From the NCBI GenBank assembly GCA_947175645.1, contig CAMWNP010000002.1, positions 32,835 to 96,834 of the forward strand: a stretch of 64,000 bases of DNA, given 5' to 3'. Of the stretch, positions 19,690 through 29,608 are shown one piece after another. The notes below the pieces were generated by a model. The model was not told the origin of the DNA and ran no database searches. It was given only the letters and a program-made list of their open reading frames with translations. The position numbers were made by a program, and so were the translations under genes. How positions within the stretch are numbered: the first letter of the stretch is position 1; every line of letters begins with the position of its first letter. This DNA is from an uncultured Porphyromonadaceae bacterium (GTDB lineage Bacteria > Bacteroidota > Bacteroidia > Bacteroidales > Muribaculaceae).

Positions 19690-20055
19690 TCAGCGTTTCT
19701 TTTCTGCAATTTTCTGGTCGATGGAGAGGGTGGCGTGAGGCACGGCACGCAGTCTTTCTTTAGGAATCAGTTCACCGGTAGCGCGGTCAATACCGTAGGT
19801 CTTATTCTCAATGCGCATAAGTGCGGCCTTAAGGTGCTGGATGAACTTTGCCTGGCGTTCGGCCATTCGTGTCGCCGCTTCCTTGCCGAGAGTGGAGGCG
19901 CCCTCCTCGAGTGCTTTGAATGTTGGCTCGTTGTGGTCCGTGGCAATCTCTGTCATGAGGTCGTCATATTCGCTCTGGGCTTTGTTAAGTTTCTCCAGGA
20001 TAATCTCTTTGAATTCCTGAAGTTCCTCATCGGTATACCGGTTTTTCTGTTCCAT
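19690..20055 (-). CDS. DksA/TraR-like protein without zinc cysteines
   Basis: 121 residues. A coiled-coil N-terminal half (EFKEIILEKLNKAQSEYDDLM) is followed by KTYGIDRATGELIPKERLRAVPHATLS, the degenerate remains of the DksA C4 zinc finger; no cysteine is left anywhere in the protein. It probably acts on RNA polymerase through the secondary channel as a DksA relative; this is inferred. It sits between ileS and lspA. Confidence 0.85.
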   Translation of the reverse strand: MEQKNRYTDEELQEFKEIILEKLNKAQSEYDDLMTEIATDHNEPTFKALEEGASTLGKEAATRMAERQAKFIQHLKAALMRIENKTYGIDRATGELIPKERLRAVPHATLSIDQKIAEKKR

Positions 20056-20139
20056 GATATTGATAATGATTGGAGATGAAAGGAAGAATTGGCCGCTGCC
20101 GGAAACCTACTGCTTCCGGCAGCGGAACCTTATAATCTG

Positions 20140-23100
20140 TTATTTGTTAAGAGTCACTTTGATGTTGATGTCCACATCATTGATGTTGAGTTTCTCATCT
20201 TCAGCAGGATTCTCTACGGCTCCAACGGTGATAGAGTCAGCGAGAACCTGTCCGGCGATGTAGTCATTGAAACGCTTGACGGCTTCAGTAGTGAGTTCGT
20301 TTGGCTCGATGACAAGGTTTATGCGGTCAGTTATCTCGTAGTCACGTCCCTTGCGTATGTTCTGGATACGGTTGATAAGATCACGCGCTACACCTTCCTG
20401 ACGCAGTTCCGGAGTGATGTTGATGTCAAGCGCTACGGTTACGTTACCTTCGTTGGCAACGAGCCATCCGGGTATATCTTCTGAAAAGATTTCCACATCT
20501 GCGGCATCTATTCCAACCTCAGTTCCATCAACCGGTATGGTCACTTTGCCTTCCCGTTCAAGGGTGTTGATCTGAGCCTGATCCATTGCCTGGATGGCTG
20601 CGGCAACCGATTTCATCTGTTTTCCGAATTTCGGGCCCAGTTTCTTGAAGTCGGGTTTCACGCGTTTCACCAAAGTAATCTCATCAGAGCCTACCACTTT
20701 TATATTCTTGACATTGACCTCTGTCATTATCAGATCTTTCATAGCCTCGATGTCGCGTTTCTGAGTTTCGTCAACTGCCGGAATCATCAGGAGACTGAGA
20801 GGCTGGCGGACAATCGCTTTGGCTTTTCGTCGTAAAGCAAGAACCATAGAAGTGATGGTCTGGGCGAGTTTCATGCGTTTCTCCAGTTCGGGGTCACTTT
20901 CGCCGGCTTCGGGGAATGTTGCAAGGTGTACTGACGTTGTGTTGCCGCGTGTCACGGAGGTGAGGTCGGTGTACAGACGGTCGGCATAGAATGGAGCGAT
21001 GGGAGCCATCAGCAGGGCAACGGTTTCAAGGCAGGTGTAAAGTGTTTGATAAGCAGCCAGTTTGTCGGTGTTCATCTCGCCGCCCCAGAAACGTTTGCGG
21101 TTGAGACGCACATACCAGTTTGAGAGATTATCGTTGACAAAATCGTTTATGGCGCGTGCGGCACGTGTGGGCTCGTAGTCATCAAGTGAAGTCTCAACTT
21201 CGCGGATTAGGGTGTTGAGGAGCGAGAGAATCCAGCGGTCAATTTCGGGGCGCTCGCTGAAAGGCACCTGAGGCTCAGAGCCGTTGAACCCGTCAACGTT
21301 AGCATATAACGCGAAGAAAGAGTAGGTGTTATACAGGGTAGCGAACATCTTGCGTGAGAATTCAACCACTCCTTCGGGGTCGAATTTGAGGTTGTCCCAT
21401 GGAGATGAGTTGGCGATCATGTACCAGCGTAATGGGTCGGAGCCATATTTTTCAATGGCGTCGAAGGGATTGACTGCGTTACCCAGACGTTTTGACATCT
21501 TATTGCCGTTCTTGTCAAGTACCAGACCGTTTGAGATTACGGTTTTGTAGGCCACCTTGTCAAAAATCATTCCTGCAATGGCATGGAGTGTGAAGAACCA
21601 TCCGCGAGTCTGGTCGACACCTTCTGCAATGAAGTCTGCGGGATAGAGTTCACCTGAATCCAGACCTTCTTTGTTTTCAAAGGGATAGTGGATCTGAGCG
21701 TAGGGCATTGAACCGCTGTCAAACCACACGTCGATAAGGTCAAGTTCACGTTTCATGGGTTTACCTGAGGGGCTAACCAGGATAATGTCGTCAACGTAGG
21801 GACGGTGTAGGTCAATCTTTTCGTAGTTTTCTTTTGAATAGTCGCCCGGCACGAAACCGCGTTCCTTATAGGGATTTGATTTCATTACGCCGGCAGCAAC
21901 AGCCTCTTCTATTTTGTTGTAAAGGGTTTCCACGCTGTCGATGCAGACTTCTTCCGAGCCATCTTCCGTGCGCCAGATGGGGAGTGGTGTACCCCAGTAG
22001 CGGCTGCGTGACAGGTTCCAGTCCTGGAGGTTCTCGAGCCATTTGCCGAAACGACCGGTACCGGTAGATTCAGGTTTCCATTTGATGGTGTCATTCAGTT
22101 CCATCAGGCGTTCGCGTACGGCGGTAGTCTTGATGAACCAACTGTCGAGCGGGTAGTAAAGGACAGGTTTGTCAGTTCGCCAGCAGTGGGGATAACTGTG
22201 AACATGCTTCTCGATTTTGAATACACGGTCCATTGACTTGAGTTCCATGCAGATTTCAACGTCGAGGGTTTCGTCGGTCTCTGATTTAGTGGGGTCGTAT
22301 GCGTTCTTGACAAACTTGCCCTGCCACTTTGCGTAGAGGTCGGTATCGACCATCTTATTGACGAATTCGGGGTCAAGTTCATCAAGCATATAGAAACGCC
22401 CCTTCATGTCAACCATGGGGCGGATATTCCCATCCTTGTCAATGAGGTGCAGAGGGGGTATACCGTTCTGTTTTGACACACGGAGGTCATCAGCACCGAA
22501 AGTGCCGGCGATATGAACTATACCGGTACCGTCATCAGTGGTCACGTAGTCACCCACAATCACGCGGAATGCGCCTTCACCGGGATTCACCCATTGGAAG
22601 AGTTGCTGATAGCGCAGTCCTTCAAGTTCCTTACCCTTTTTCTGTGCTACAACCTGATAAGGAACAAGTTTGTCACCCTTGTTGTAATCCTCCAGAGGGA
22701 GATCCTTGGCTTTTGGATTGAACACCGAGGCCATCAGTGCGTCAGCCACAACCACAGTAATAGGATTCCCGGAGTAGGGGTTATACGTGCGTACAATATT
22801 ATAAAGTATATCTCCACCCACGGCCAGTGCGGTGTTGGATGGCAAGGTCCAGGGGGTGGTGGTCCATGCCAGGAAGAATGGAGTTCCCCAGCCGGTCATC
22901 TCCTCAATGGGGTCGAGCGCAAGGAACTCGGCGATGCAGGTGGTATCCTTCACGTCGCGGTAGCAACCGGGCTGATTGAGTTCATGAGAACTCAGTCCTG
23001 TTCCGGCAGCCGGTGAGTAGGGCTGGATTGTGTAACCTTTGTAGAGGTATCCCTTGTCATAAATCTGCTTGAGAAGCCACCACACGGTTTCTATGTAGCG

Positions 23101-23562
23101 GTTGTCGTAGGTGATGTAAGGATTTTCCATATCCACCCAATAGCCCATGCTGTTGGTCAGGGTTTCCCACTCCCTTGTGTATTTCATCACCTCGCGCCGG
23201 CACGCTGCGTTGTAGTCGTCCACGGAGATTTTCTTGCCTATATCTTCTTTTGTGATGCCCAGAGACTTCTCAACGCCGAGTTCCACGGGCAGACCATGGG
23301 TGTCCCAACCCGCCTTACGTTTAACGTGAAACCCTTTCATCGTCTTGTAACGGCAGAATATATCCTTGATAGTACGCGCCATCACATGGTGTATGCCGGG
23401 CATACCGTTTGCTGAGGGAGGTCCTTCAAAGAAAACGAACGTTGGGTTACCTTCACGTATTTTCATGCTCTGCTCAAACAGATTCTGCTCATTCCAGTCG
23501 GCTAAAACCTCCTTGTTGATCTGTGAGAGGTTGAAAGAGTTGTATTCATTGAATTTTTTCAT
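20140..23562 (-). CDS. ileS: Isoleucyl-tRNA synthetase
   Basis: 1140 residues, a class I synthetase. The HIGH-like ATP motif is GIHH at 56-59 and the KMSKR loop is at 688-692. The editing domain lies between (about 190-400). The length and the C-terminal extension (residues about 960-1140, no zinc-finger cysteines seen) place it with the long, eukaryote-like type 2 IleRS, a form associated in other bacteria with low mupirocin sensitivity. It charges tRNA-Ile and edits valine. Confidence 0.96.
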   Translation of the reverse strand: MKKFNEYNSFNLSQINKEVLADWNEQNLFEQSMKIREGNPTFVFFEGPPSANGMPGIHHVMARTIKDIFCRYKTMKGFHVKRKAGWDTHGLPVELGVEKSLGITKEDIGKKISVDDYNAACRREVMKYTREWETLTNSMGYWVDMENPYITYDNRYIETVWWLLKQIYDKGYLYKGYTIQPYSPAAGTGLSSHELNQPGCYRDVKDTTCIAEFLALDPIEEMTGWGTPFFLAWTTTPWTLPSNTALAVGGDILYNIVRTYNPYSGNPITVVVADALMASVFNPKAKDLPLEDYNKGDKLVPYQVVAQKKGKELEGLRYQQLFQWVNPGEGAFRVIVGDYVTTDDGTGIVHIAGTFGADDLRVSKQNGIPPLHLIDKDGNIRPMVDMKGRFYMLDELDPEFVNKMVDTDLYAKWQGKFVKNAYDPTKSETDETLDVEICMELKSMDRVFKIEKHVHSYPHCWRTDKPVLYYPLDSWFIKTTAVRERLMELNDTIKWKPESTGTGRFGKWLENLQDWNLSRSRYWGTPLPIWRTEDGSEEVCIDSVETLYNKIEEAVAAGVMKSNPYKERGFVPGDYSKENYEKIDLHRPYVDDIILVSPSGKPMKRELDLIDVWFDSGSMPYAQIHYPFENKEGLDSGELYPADFIAEGVDQTRGWFFTLHAIAGMIFDKVAYKTVISNGLVLDKNGNKMSKRLGNAVNPFDAIEKYGSDPLRWYMIANSSPWDNLKFDPEGVVEFSRKMFATLYNTYSFFALYANVDGFNGSEPQVPFSERPEIDRWILSLLNTLIREVETSLDDYEPTRAARAINDFVNDNLSNWYVRLNRKRFWGGEMNTDKLAAYQTLYTCLETVALLMAPIAPFYADRLYTDLTSVTRGNTTSVHLATFPEAGESDPELEKRMKLAQTITSMVLALRRKAKAIVRQPLSLLMIPAVDETQKRDIEAMKDLIMTEVNVKNIKVVGSDEITLVKRVKPDFKKLGPKFGKQMKSVAAAIQAMDQAQINTLEREGKVTIPVDGTEVGIDAADVEIFSEDIPGWLVANEGNVTVALDINITPELRQEGVARDLINRIQNIRKGRDYEITDRINLVIEPNELTTEAVKRFNDYIAGQVLADSITVGAVENPAEDEKLNINDVDINIKVTLNK

Positions 23563-23603
23563 AAATACTTTCAGTTGCTATGGTTGGAGTTTAATTGTTA
23601 CGG

Positions 23604-24779
23604 TTATTTTTTGATACCACCTTTTGTTCCGCCACCCATGGCGAAGATATTCTGGTCGTATGAAACGGTTTTGGAACCCTGGTCACGTTTGCGCTTGAGG
23701 GCCAGCGCCACCAGACGGTCCATCAGTCCCGGGAAGGTGAGTCCGGTTGCTTCCCAGAGGTAGAAAGAGAGTGAACCGGGGATAGTGTTTATTTCGTTGA
23801 CGTAGATGTTACGGGATTTTCTGTCAACAATAACGTCCACGCGGCTTACTCCGTGACATGAGAGTACACGGAATGTTTCGCCGGCAAGGAATTTGATTTT
23901 CTCAGTTTCATCGGAGGGAAGTTCGGCGGGAATACGTTTCTGAGAAGCCTGCATCCCTTTGGCCCCTTTGGAGCCTCCCATGTATTTGTCTTCGTAGGTG
24001 AGGAAATCGCCGGTTTTGATAGGCTCTTCAAGGACTGACATGCGGTAGTCATCGCAGTCGCCCAGCACGGAGCAGTTTATTTCCTGCAGGTCCTCAACCA
24101 TATCCTCTACAATGATACGGGTGGAATATTTTTCCGCGGTGTCGACACTCGCAATCAGTTCCTCGCGGTTCTTCGCACGGCTTATTCCCACACTTGAACC
24201 GAGGTTCGCGGGCTTGACTATAACGGGGTAGCCTATCTCTGATTCTATCTTCTCTATCAGATTGTCACGGTCGTTGAACCACTGGCGGTCAGTGAACCAC
24301 ACATAGTCAACCACAGGTATTCCGTTATCCTTGAGTATCATCTTCATGGTGATCTTGTCCATGCCGTTTGCCGATGAGAGAGTGTTGCAACCGGCAAACG
24401 GTATTCCAATGGATTCAAGAACACCTTCAAAGATGCCGTCCTCACCGTTTGAGCCGTGAAGAACGGGAATGACTACATCAAGTTTCGTTACCACATCTGA
24501 ACCGAACATCGGCTTTTTTACCTTGTACAGGTTATAGTCGCCGTAGACCGGACGCATGTAAACCTCTGTGCATCGGCCAAGCAGTTCGTTGAGATTTTTG
24601 TAGTTTTTTACATCAAGCAGAGCATCGCCGGTGTACCATTTCCCCTGTTTGGAAATGTAGACCGGAGTGACATCATATTTGTCACGGTCAATGGCATGCA
24701 TGGCCTGTGATGCGGAGATAACTGATATTTCATGCTCGGTGGAACGTCCGCCGAAGAATACTCCTATGTTGGTTTTCAT
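23604..24779 (-). CDS. ddl: D-alanine--D-alanine ligase family protein (long form)
   Basis: 391 residues, an ATP-grasp ligase, clearly longer than E. coli DdlB (306). Seen: FGGRSTEHEISVISA at the start, VVIPVLHGSNGEDG, VKPANLGSSVGISRAKN and the metal-binding NEINTIPGSLSFYLWEATG. The usual reaction joins two D-alanines for the peptidoglycan stem. The LWEATG ending differs from the short cell-division Ddl. It directly follows a MurF-like gene, suggesting a dedicated pair (see findings). Exact substrate specificity is inferred. Confidence 0.87.
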   Translation of the reverse strand: MKTNIGVFFGGRSTEHEISVISASQAMHAIDRDKYDVTPVYISKQGKWYTGDALLDVKNYKNLNELLGRCTEVYMRPVYGDYNLYKVKKPMFGSDVVTKLDVVIPVLHGSNGEDGIFEGVLESIGIPFAGCNTLSSANGMDKITMKMILKDNGIPVVDYVWFTDRQWFNDRDNLIEKIESEIGYPVIVKPANLGSSVGISRAKNREELIASVDTAEKYSTRIIVEDMVEDLQEINCSVLGDCDDYRMSVLEEPIKTGDFLTYEDKYMGGSKGAKGMQASQKRIPAELPSDETEKIKFLAGETFRVLSCHGVSRVDVIVDRKSRNIYVNEINTIPGSLSFYLWEATGLTFPGLMDRLVALALKRKRDQGSKTVSYDQNIFAMGGGTKGGIKK

Positions 24780-24840
24780 ACTTGTTAGGAATGATTATGC
24801 GATAATATATTTTTTAGCGCTCATAAGGGACGCTTGTAGT

Positions 24841-26433
24841 TTACTTGAAAGTGTCGGGGAGATCGTTTTCATACAGAACCGTATCACCCGGCTGAAGTAT
24901 TGAGGAGAGAAGTCTTTGAGATTCAGTGAAGGAGGGAACCTCGTGAAGGTCCTCTTCCGGGAAGCCGGTGGATTTCACTCCCTGAGTAAGAGCCTCACGG
25001 TTATATTGCCCCACGATTATGGCTATATCAACGGATTTCCCTATGGTTTCACCCAGACGGCGATTCAGTTCAAACTGCTTCTCGCCCAGTTCTATCATGC
25101 CCGGGGTAACCACTATTCTCCTGCCTGAGGTCATGCGGCTCAGAACTTCAAGCGCCATACGCGACCCGTCGGGGTTGGAGTTAAACGCATCGTCAATGAT
25201 GGTCACACCACCGGAGGTACGCTTCATGTTAAGACGGTGCTCCACCTGTTCTATCCTTTCAACGGCATATTTTATCTTCCGCCGGTCCATACCTAAACGT
25301 AATGCCACGATACATGCGGCTGTGAGGTTCGAGATGTTACATTCACCCACCAGTGCCGTGCGGAGAGTGAGATTCTGTCCGTCGGGACAATTGATTGTGA
25401 ACACACTTCCCGTGGGGAGATACTCAATGTCGGTGACAATGTAGTCGGCACCCTCGGGATTGGATACCGCATAACGCAGTGCAGTGCAGTTGGTTACCGG
25501 ACGGTTGGCAACGAAAGCGAAGTCATTGTTGAGAACCGCTATGCCGTCGGATGGGAGTGAGTCAACGAGTTCAAACTTGGTGCGCTGAACATTCTCGATT
25601 GATTTGAATGACTCAAGATGTTGCTCACCCACGGCGGTTACTATGCCCACCGATGGTTTGACAAGGTCACATATCTCCTTGATGTCGCCTATCTGTTTCG
25701 CGCCCATCTCCACTATGAACACCTCGTTGTAAGGCTTCAGATATTCCCTTACCGTACGTATCACTCCCATCGGGGTGTTGAAACTTCCGGGTGTCATGAG
25801 TGTATCGAACTCTTCCGAGAGGATGCGGTGCAGGTAATGCTTGGTGCTGGTCTTGCCGTAACTTCCTGTTATGCCTATGATTTTCAGATCAGGCATTGAA
25901 CGGAGGATACCTGCGGCTTCATTGTAATATTTTCTGTTTATTGCCTTCTCAACCGGAGTCAGTATGAGGTTTGAAGCAATAATGAACAGAGGCGATACGA
26001 ATAACGTTGCAAGAAGAATGGTTGCTGCGGCACGGGGCGCAGGGACAAGCCATATTGACGGCACGCCTGCAACCAGGATTACCAACGCTAAGGCGGTCAG
26101 AAAGATGCGCCATGCACGACGGGTCATCACCAGCGGCTTCTTGTATTTCCTGGTTGCCAGCCATAGGGTTATGGATGCGGCTATTATGGTGGCCACAGCA
26201 CCAGTGAAAATGAACGGCAGATGGTTGACCATTACAAGGAACAGGGCAGCCAAGGCAAGCAGACGCATGAACGAGGTTGATTCATGGCTCTGTTTCGCCC
26301 ACCGTGAATAGCGGTCGGGTCTGTAGGAATTCTGCTGGAACATCATCAGGTCGCGTCGGAGCGACATGACGTTCGCCGCTGCTGCGAAGATTATCAGAAG
26401 TATGGAAATTATCAGTGACAGATTGGATGGCAT
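24841..26433 (-). CDS. Membrane-anchored MurF-like Mur ligase
   Basis: 530 residues. The first ~160 residues hold about five hydrophobic helices (for example 5-22, 56-93, 110-157). The Mur ligase core follows: ATP loop GITGSYGKTS (187-196), the MGAKQIGDI segment, the HLESF segment and a C-terminal domain (TSGRRIVVTPGMIELG). MurF adds D-Ala-D-Ala to the UDP-MurNAc-tripeptide, but the standard enzyme is soluble and about 430-450 residues. This protein is therefore a MurF paralogue or variant. It is four bases from the upstream hydrolase gene and 61 from ddl. Confidence 0.85.
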   Translation of the reverse strand: MPSNLSLIISILLIIFAAAANVMSLRRDLMMFQQNSYRPDRYSRWAKQSHESTSFMRLLALAALFLVMVNHLPFIFTGAVATIIAASITLWLATRKYKKPLVMTRRAWRIFLTALALVILVAGVPSIWLVPAPRAAATILLATLFVSPLFIIASNLILTPVEKAINRKYYNEAAGILRSMPDLKIIGITGSYGKTSTKHYLHRILSEEFDTLMTPGSFNTPMGVIRTVREYLKPYNEVFIVEMGAKQIGDIKEICDLVKPSVGIVTAVGEQHLESFKSIENVQRTKFELVDSLPSDGIAVLNNDFAFVANRPVTNCTALRYAVSNPEGADYIVTDIEYLPTGSVFTINCPDGQNLTLRTALVGECNISNLTAACIVALRLGMDRRKIKYAVERIEQVEHRLNMKRTSGGVTIIDDAFNSNPDGSRMALEVLSRMTSGRRIVVTPGMIELGEKQFELNRRLGETIGKSVDIAIIVGQYNREALTQGVKSTGFPEEDLHEVPSFTESQRLLSSILQPGDTVLYENDLPDTFK

Positions 26434-26436
26434 GGA

Positions 26437-27198
26437 TTATGCATTTAGAAATGAGCGCAGGACTGCGGCGAACTGCGCGGGGTTATCGAGAAAACTGTAG
26501 TGACCGCACCCGGGAAAACTCACTAATCCTGCATCAGGAATAAGTTTCTCCATGGTTTTGGCATCGGACAGAGGAGTGGCTGTGTCATTCTCTCCCCATA
26601 TCAGAAGGGTAGGGGCAGTGATTGAAGGCATTACGTGTTTCAGGTCCTCGTTGACAACCTTGCTGAGAATACGGCGCATCTGCGGGGTGGCATTGTTATA
26701 GTCGGCTGAACCTCGTTTCCCACGTAGCCGGTCAACCATTTTCATTCCACGCTCCTGTCCGAAAATGGTCGTCAGCACCTTGCGTGAGGCTTTGAATGAG
26801 TAAACCTTGTAGTAATATTTCAAAGAGCGACGCGGCTTCACACCTGCGGCGTCCACAAGGATAAGTTTGCCAACGGGGTTGCGTGACGCAAACAGCAGCC
26901 CCACGCGTCCACCGAAGGAGTGGCCTACCAGGGTCGGGTTCTGGATATTCTCAACCCTGACGAGTTCTTCAATCAGACGGGTATATTCCTCCACTCCCCA
27001 CACGGCATCTGGCTCAGGTGACTGACCGAACCCCGGAAAGTCAACATTGTAGACCGTGTGAGATTCCACAGCCACACGCTCAATGGATGCCACCGTATCG
27101 CGGTTGCATCCCCATCCGTGCATGAGAATAAGAGGGTTTCCGCTGCCGCTGACGCGATAGTGCAGACTGTTTCCCTTGAATTGAAGTTCCTTATCCAT
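26437..27198 (-). CDS. Alpha/beta hydrolase
   Basis: About 253 residues from the ATG at 27198 (MDKELQFKG); a TTG 12 bases upstream falls within a possible -7 promoter element and is unlikely. Oxyanion segment ILMHGWGCN, nucleophile elbow LVGHSFGGRVGLL, an acid in WGENDTATPLSDA and the histidine in GCGHYSFLDNP form a complete catalytic set. No signal peptide. It is the first gene of the minus-strand operon leading into the MurF-like and Ddl genes; its substrate is unknown. Confidence 0.88.
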   Translation of the reverse strand: MDKELQFKGNSLHYRVSGSGNPLILMHGWGCNRDTVASIERVAVESHTVYNVDFPGFGQSPEPDAVWGVEEYTRLIEELVRVENIQNPTLVGHSFGGRVGLLFASRNPVGKLILVDAAGVKPRRSLKYYYKVYSFKASRKVLTTIFGQERGMKMVDRLRGKRGSADYNNATPQMRRILSKVVNEDLKHVMPSITAPTLLIWGENDTATPLSDAKTMEKLIPDAGLVSFPGCGHYSFLDNPAQFAAVLRSFLNA

Positions 27199-27256
27199 AA
27201 TACAGTGCAAATTTACTGATTTTTTTCATAATATGGGTACTTCTTTTTAATAATTT

Positions 27257-27425
27257 AGACCCGGTTCCCCAATATTTGTTAATACTGAGGTGGCCAATGG
27301 TAACTCATGCCACGGATAAGTAAGAATAATGATATGTAAGGATTTATATCCCAATTTATCCTAACATGTTATAAATGATTAAGACCCGGTTCCTCAGCAT
27401 TAACAAATATTGGGGAACTGGGTTT
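27257..27425. repeat. Intergenic palindromic repeat, copy 1 (MITE-like)
   Basis: The ends 27257-27290 and 27392-27425 are inverted copies of each other (30 of 34 positions agree), with the shared core CCCCAATATTTGTTAAT. The inner part (27291-27391) is A/T rich. About 125 bases, 27257-27386, match copy 2 near 40.4 kb in inverted orientation with only about eight differences. It contains no gene and fills most of the 353-base gap 27199-27551. Confidence 0.85.
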
Positions 27426-27490
27426 TAGTATGCGCGATGACTTTTGGACTTTTTCGGACGGCTATACATTGCCGAACCGGCTTTAATGGA

Positions 27491-27526
27491 AAGGAGGATA
27501 CATCCCGGTTGGGATGCATCCTCCTT
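27491..27526 (-). terminator. Terminator after the OmpA-like lipoprotein gene
   Basis: AAGGAGGAT and ATCCTCCTT arms, with an inner ATCCC/GGGAT pair, form a long stem just past the stop at 27552 on the minus strand, followed by TTTCC. Confidence 0.75.
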
Positions 27527-27551
27527 ATATGGTTGGATCAAATCAGACCGC

Positions 27552-28250
27552 TTATTGAAGTGTGCCGGCTTCAGCCTGCTGAATCATTGTTTTGTCAGCG
27601 GTGATGTAAATTTCCACACGACGGTTCATGGCGCGACCTTCAGGGGTGTCGTTTGATGCGATGTAGCCGGCCATTGGAATACCTTTGGCAGTCAGACGTG
27701 TGGGTGATACCCCGCAGTTAACCAGATATGCGAGAACTGAATCGGCACGTCCGTTGGCGACACGTTCGTTGACAGCCATTGTGCCCGTATTGTCAGTGTA
27801 ACCGAAAATCTGTACGTTGGTGTTGGGGTTGTTGATCAGTGACTGTGCGAACTGTGCGAGTTCGTTCTTTGCGGACTGGCTGAGTGAAGTGCCGTTGGTG
27901 GGGAAGAGGATTCCGCTGCTGAAAGTCACCTTGATAGCCTGCAGGCCGTTGTCGTCGGTCACTTTTTCTACAGTTGCCGAGTTTGCGAGTTCCTGCTGGA
28001 GTTGCTGCTGCTGTTTGTCCATCTTACGACCGATAAGAGCACCCGCACCAGCGCCTACACCTGCACCGATGGCTGCACCGATGGCTGCACCCTTACCACC
28101 TCCAATCAGCGCGCCGAGACCTGCGCCGAGACCTGCGCCGCCACCGCCACCGATGAGGGCTCCTTTTCCAGTGTTGTTCATTGATGCACATCCGGTGAGC
28201 AACATGCTGACTGCCAGTGCTGACGCTGCGATTGATTTGAGATTTCTCAT
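27552..28250 (-). CDS. OmpA-family lipoprotein with glycine zipper
   Basis: 232 residues. A lipoprotein signal (LLTGC, cysteine near 21) is followed by a glycine-zipper stretch (about 29-75, repeated GALIGGG/AAIGAAIGAG) and a C-terminal OmpA peptidoglycan-binding domain (NVQIFGYTDNTGTMAVNERVANGRADSV, NRRVEIYI). It resembles YiaD. It likely sits in the outer membrane and binds the cell wall. Monocistronic with its own terminator. Confidence 0.9.
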   Translation of the reverse strand: MRNLKSIAASALAVSMLLTGCASMNNTGKGALIGGGGGAGLGAGLGALIGGGKGAAIGAAIGAGVGAGAGALIGRKMDKQQQQLQQELANSATVEKVTDDNGLQAIKVTFSSGILFPTNGTSLSQSAKNELAQFAQSLINNPNTNVQIFGYTDNTGTMAVNERVANGRADSVLAYLVNCGVSPTRLTAKGIPMAGYIASNDTPEGRAMNRRVEIYITADKTMIQQAEAGTLQ

Positions 28251-28496
28251 AATTTTCTATTTTTAAGTTAACGTGTTAATTTCTGGGTAAAGTTAAGAAT
28301 AAAATCCGTAAGGATATATATTAACTACAAAAAAATAGGGTAATATGTTTTCGGAGATGTAAAAATTTCTATAATTTTGTGCTGAAATTTCTTGATATGA
28401 ATCCGCAGGAGAAGTCAGAATCGGTGCGGAATACGGTTCTGTAAATCATGGCTTCCCGGTTTTGTCGGAGTTTAAAGTATTGAGAATAAACTGTTT

Positions 28497-29411
28497 ATGA
28501 GTTTGATTACTGGTAACGGACAGCGGAACGTGTTTTTGGCACACTTGGCGGCTCTTTTCGCCGTTGCGGTGTGGGGAGCCACGTTTGTGTCAACCAAGGT
28601 TCTGCTTGAACAAGGTATGAACGCCGTGGAAATCTACATCTACAGGTTCCTGCTTGCCTATCTTCTTCTCATTCCATTCACTTGGCGGAAGATTTTTGCG
28701 AATTCTTTCCGTGATGAAATGCTGTTCCTCCTTTGCGGACTTACATCGGGAGCCATCTATTTCATAGCCGAGAATACGGCACTGATGTATACGATGGCCG
28801 GTAATGTGTCGCTTATCACCAGTATATCCCCTTTGCTGACTGTCCTTCTGATAGGGGCGTTTTACAAGAGCGAACGCCCTACAAAGGGTGTTCTTTTCGG
28901 ATCGCTGATAGCGCTTCTGGGGGTTGGATGCGTGGTCTTTAACAGTGGATTCAGCATGCAGATTAAGCCGCTGGGTGATATGCTCGCCATGGGGGCCGCG
29001 TTCAGTTGGGCATTCTATTGCATAATCCTTCGCAAACTGAACATTAATTATTCCGCACTGTTCATAACCCGTAAGTCGTTCTTTTACGGTATAGTGACGG
29101 CTCTTCCGTTCATGCTTTTTGAAACGCACTACACCAGTCCGGCTCGTTTTCTCGAACCGGATATCCTTTGGAACATGCTCTTTCTGGGGCTTATAGCATC
29201 ATTGCTATGTTACTTCCTTTGGGCGTTGGCAATGAAGGTTGTGGGAACGGTAAAGATCAACAATTACATGTATCTTCAGCCGGTGTTCACACTTATCCTC
29301 GCCTACTTTGTTCTGGCGGAACGCATTTCTGTTCTCGGTTACACCGGATGCTTCTTAATCCTTCTCGGACTCTATCTGAGTGAGAAACTTGGCAGGAAAA
29401 GGAAGATGTAG
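28497..29411 (+). CDS. EamA/DMT-family transporter
   Basis: 304 residues with about ten membrane helices arranged as two EamA repeats (WGATFVSTKVLLEQG in the first, GAAFSWAFYCIILRK in the second). Members export or import amino acids, metabolites or drugs; the substrate cannot be deduced. A TAATTTTG element at 28372-28379 may be part of its promoter. Confidence 0.87.
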   Translation: MSLITGNGQRNVFLAHLAALFAVAVWGATFVSTKVLLEQGMNAVEIYIYRFLLAYLLLIPFTWRKIFANSFRDEMLFLLCGLTSGAIYFIAENTALMYTMAGNVSLITSISPLLTVLLIGAFYKSERPTKGVLFGSLIALLGVGCVVFNSGFSMQIKPLGDMLAMGAAFSWAFYCIILRKLNINYSALFITRKSFFYGIVTALPFMLFETHYTSPARFLEPDILWNMLFLGLIASLLCYFLWALAMKVVGTVKINNYMYLQPVFTLILAYFVLAERISVLGYTGCFLILLGLYLSEKLGRKRKM

Positions 29412-29553
29412 GAAGCCCGGAATCAATAAATAACTCCTATCCGTTTCCAGCATAGCCGATACCTCTTCCCTAAAAGCCCCGCGGAACGTAAGGGAGTTAA
29501 GTCCGATTTTATTTAGAAATCAGTAACTCTTTGTGTATACTCTTTGTGTATAC

Positions 29554-29585
29554 AAAAAAAGAGATGCATCAGCATCTCTTTTTCT
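29554..29585. terminator. Bidirectional terminator
   Basis: AAAAAAAGAGATGC, loop ATCA, GCATCTCTTTTTCTT: a perfect stem with A- and T-runs on both sides, placed between the converging transporter and acyltransferase genes. A tandem pair CTTTGTGTATAC lies just to its left (about 29529-29553). Confidence 0.87.
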
Positions 29586-29608
29586 TTATGGTGGTATTAG
29601 GGGAAGAT

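Noticed and set aside
29529..29553. Tandem CTTTGTGTATAC as an operator
   Set aside because: It is only two copies between two converging genes next to a terminator; no promoter is there to regulate.
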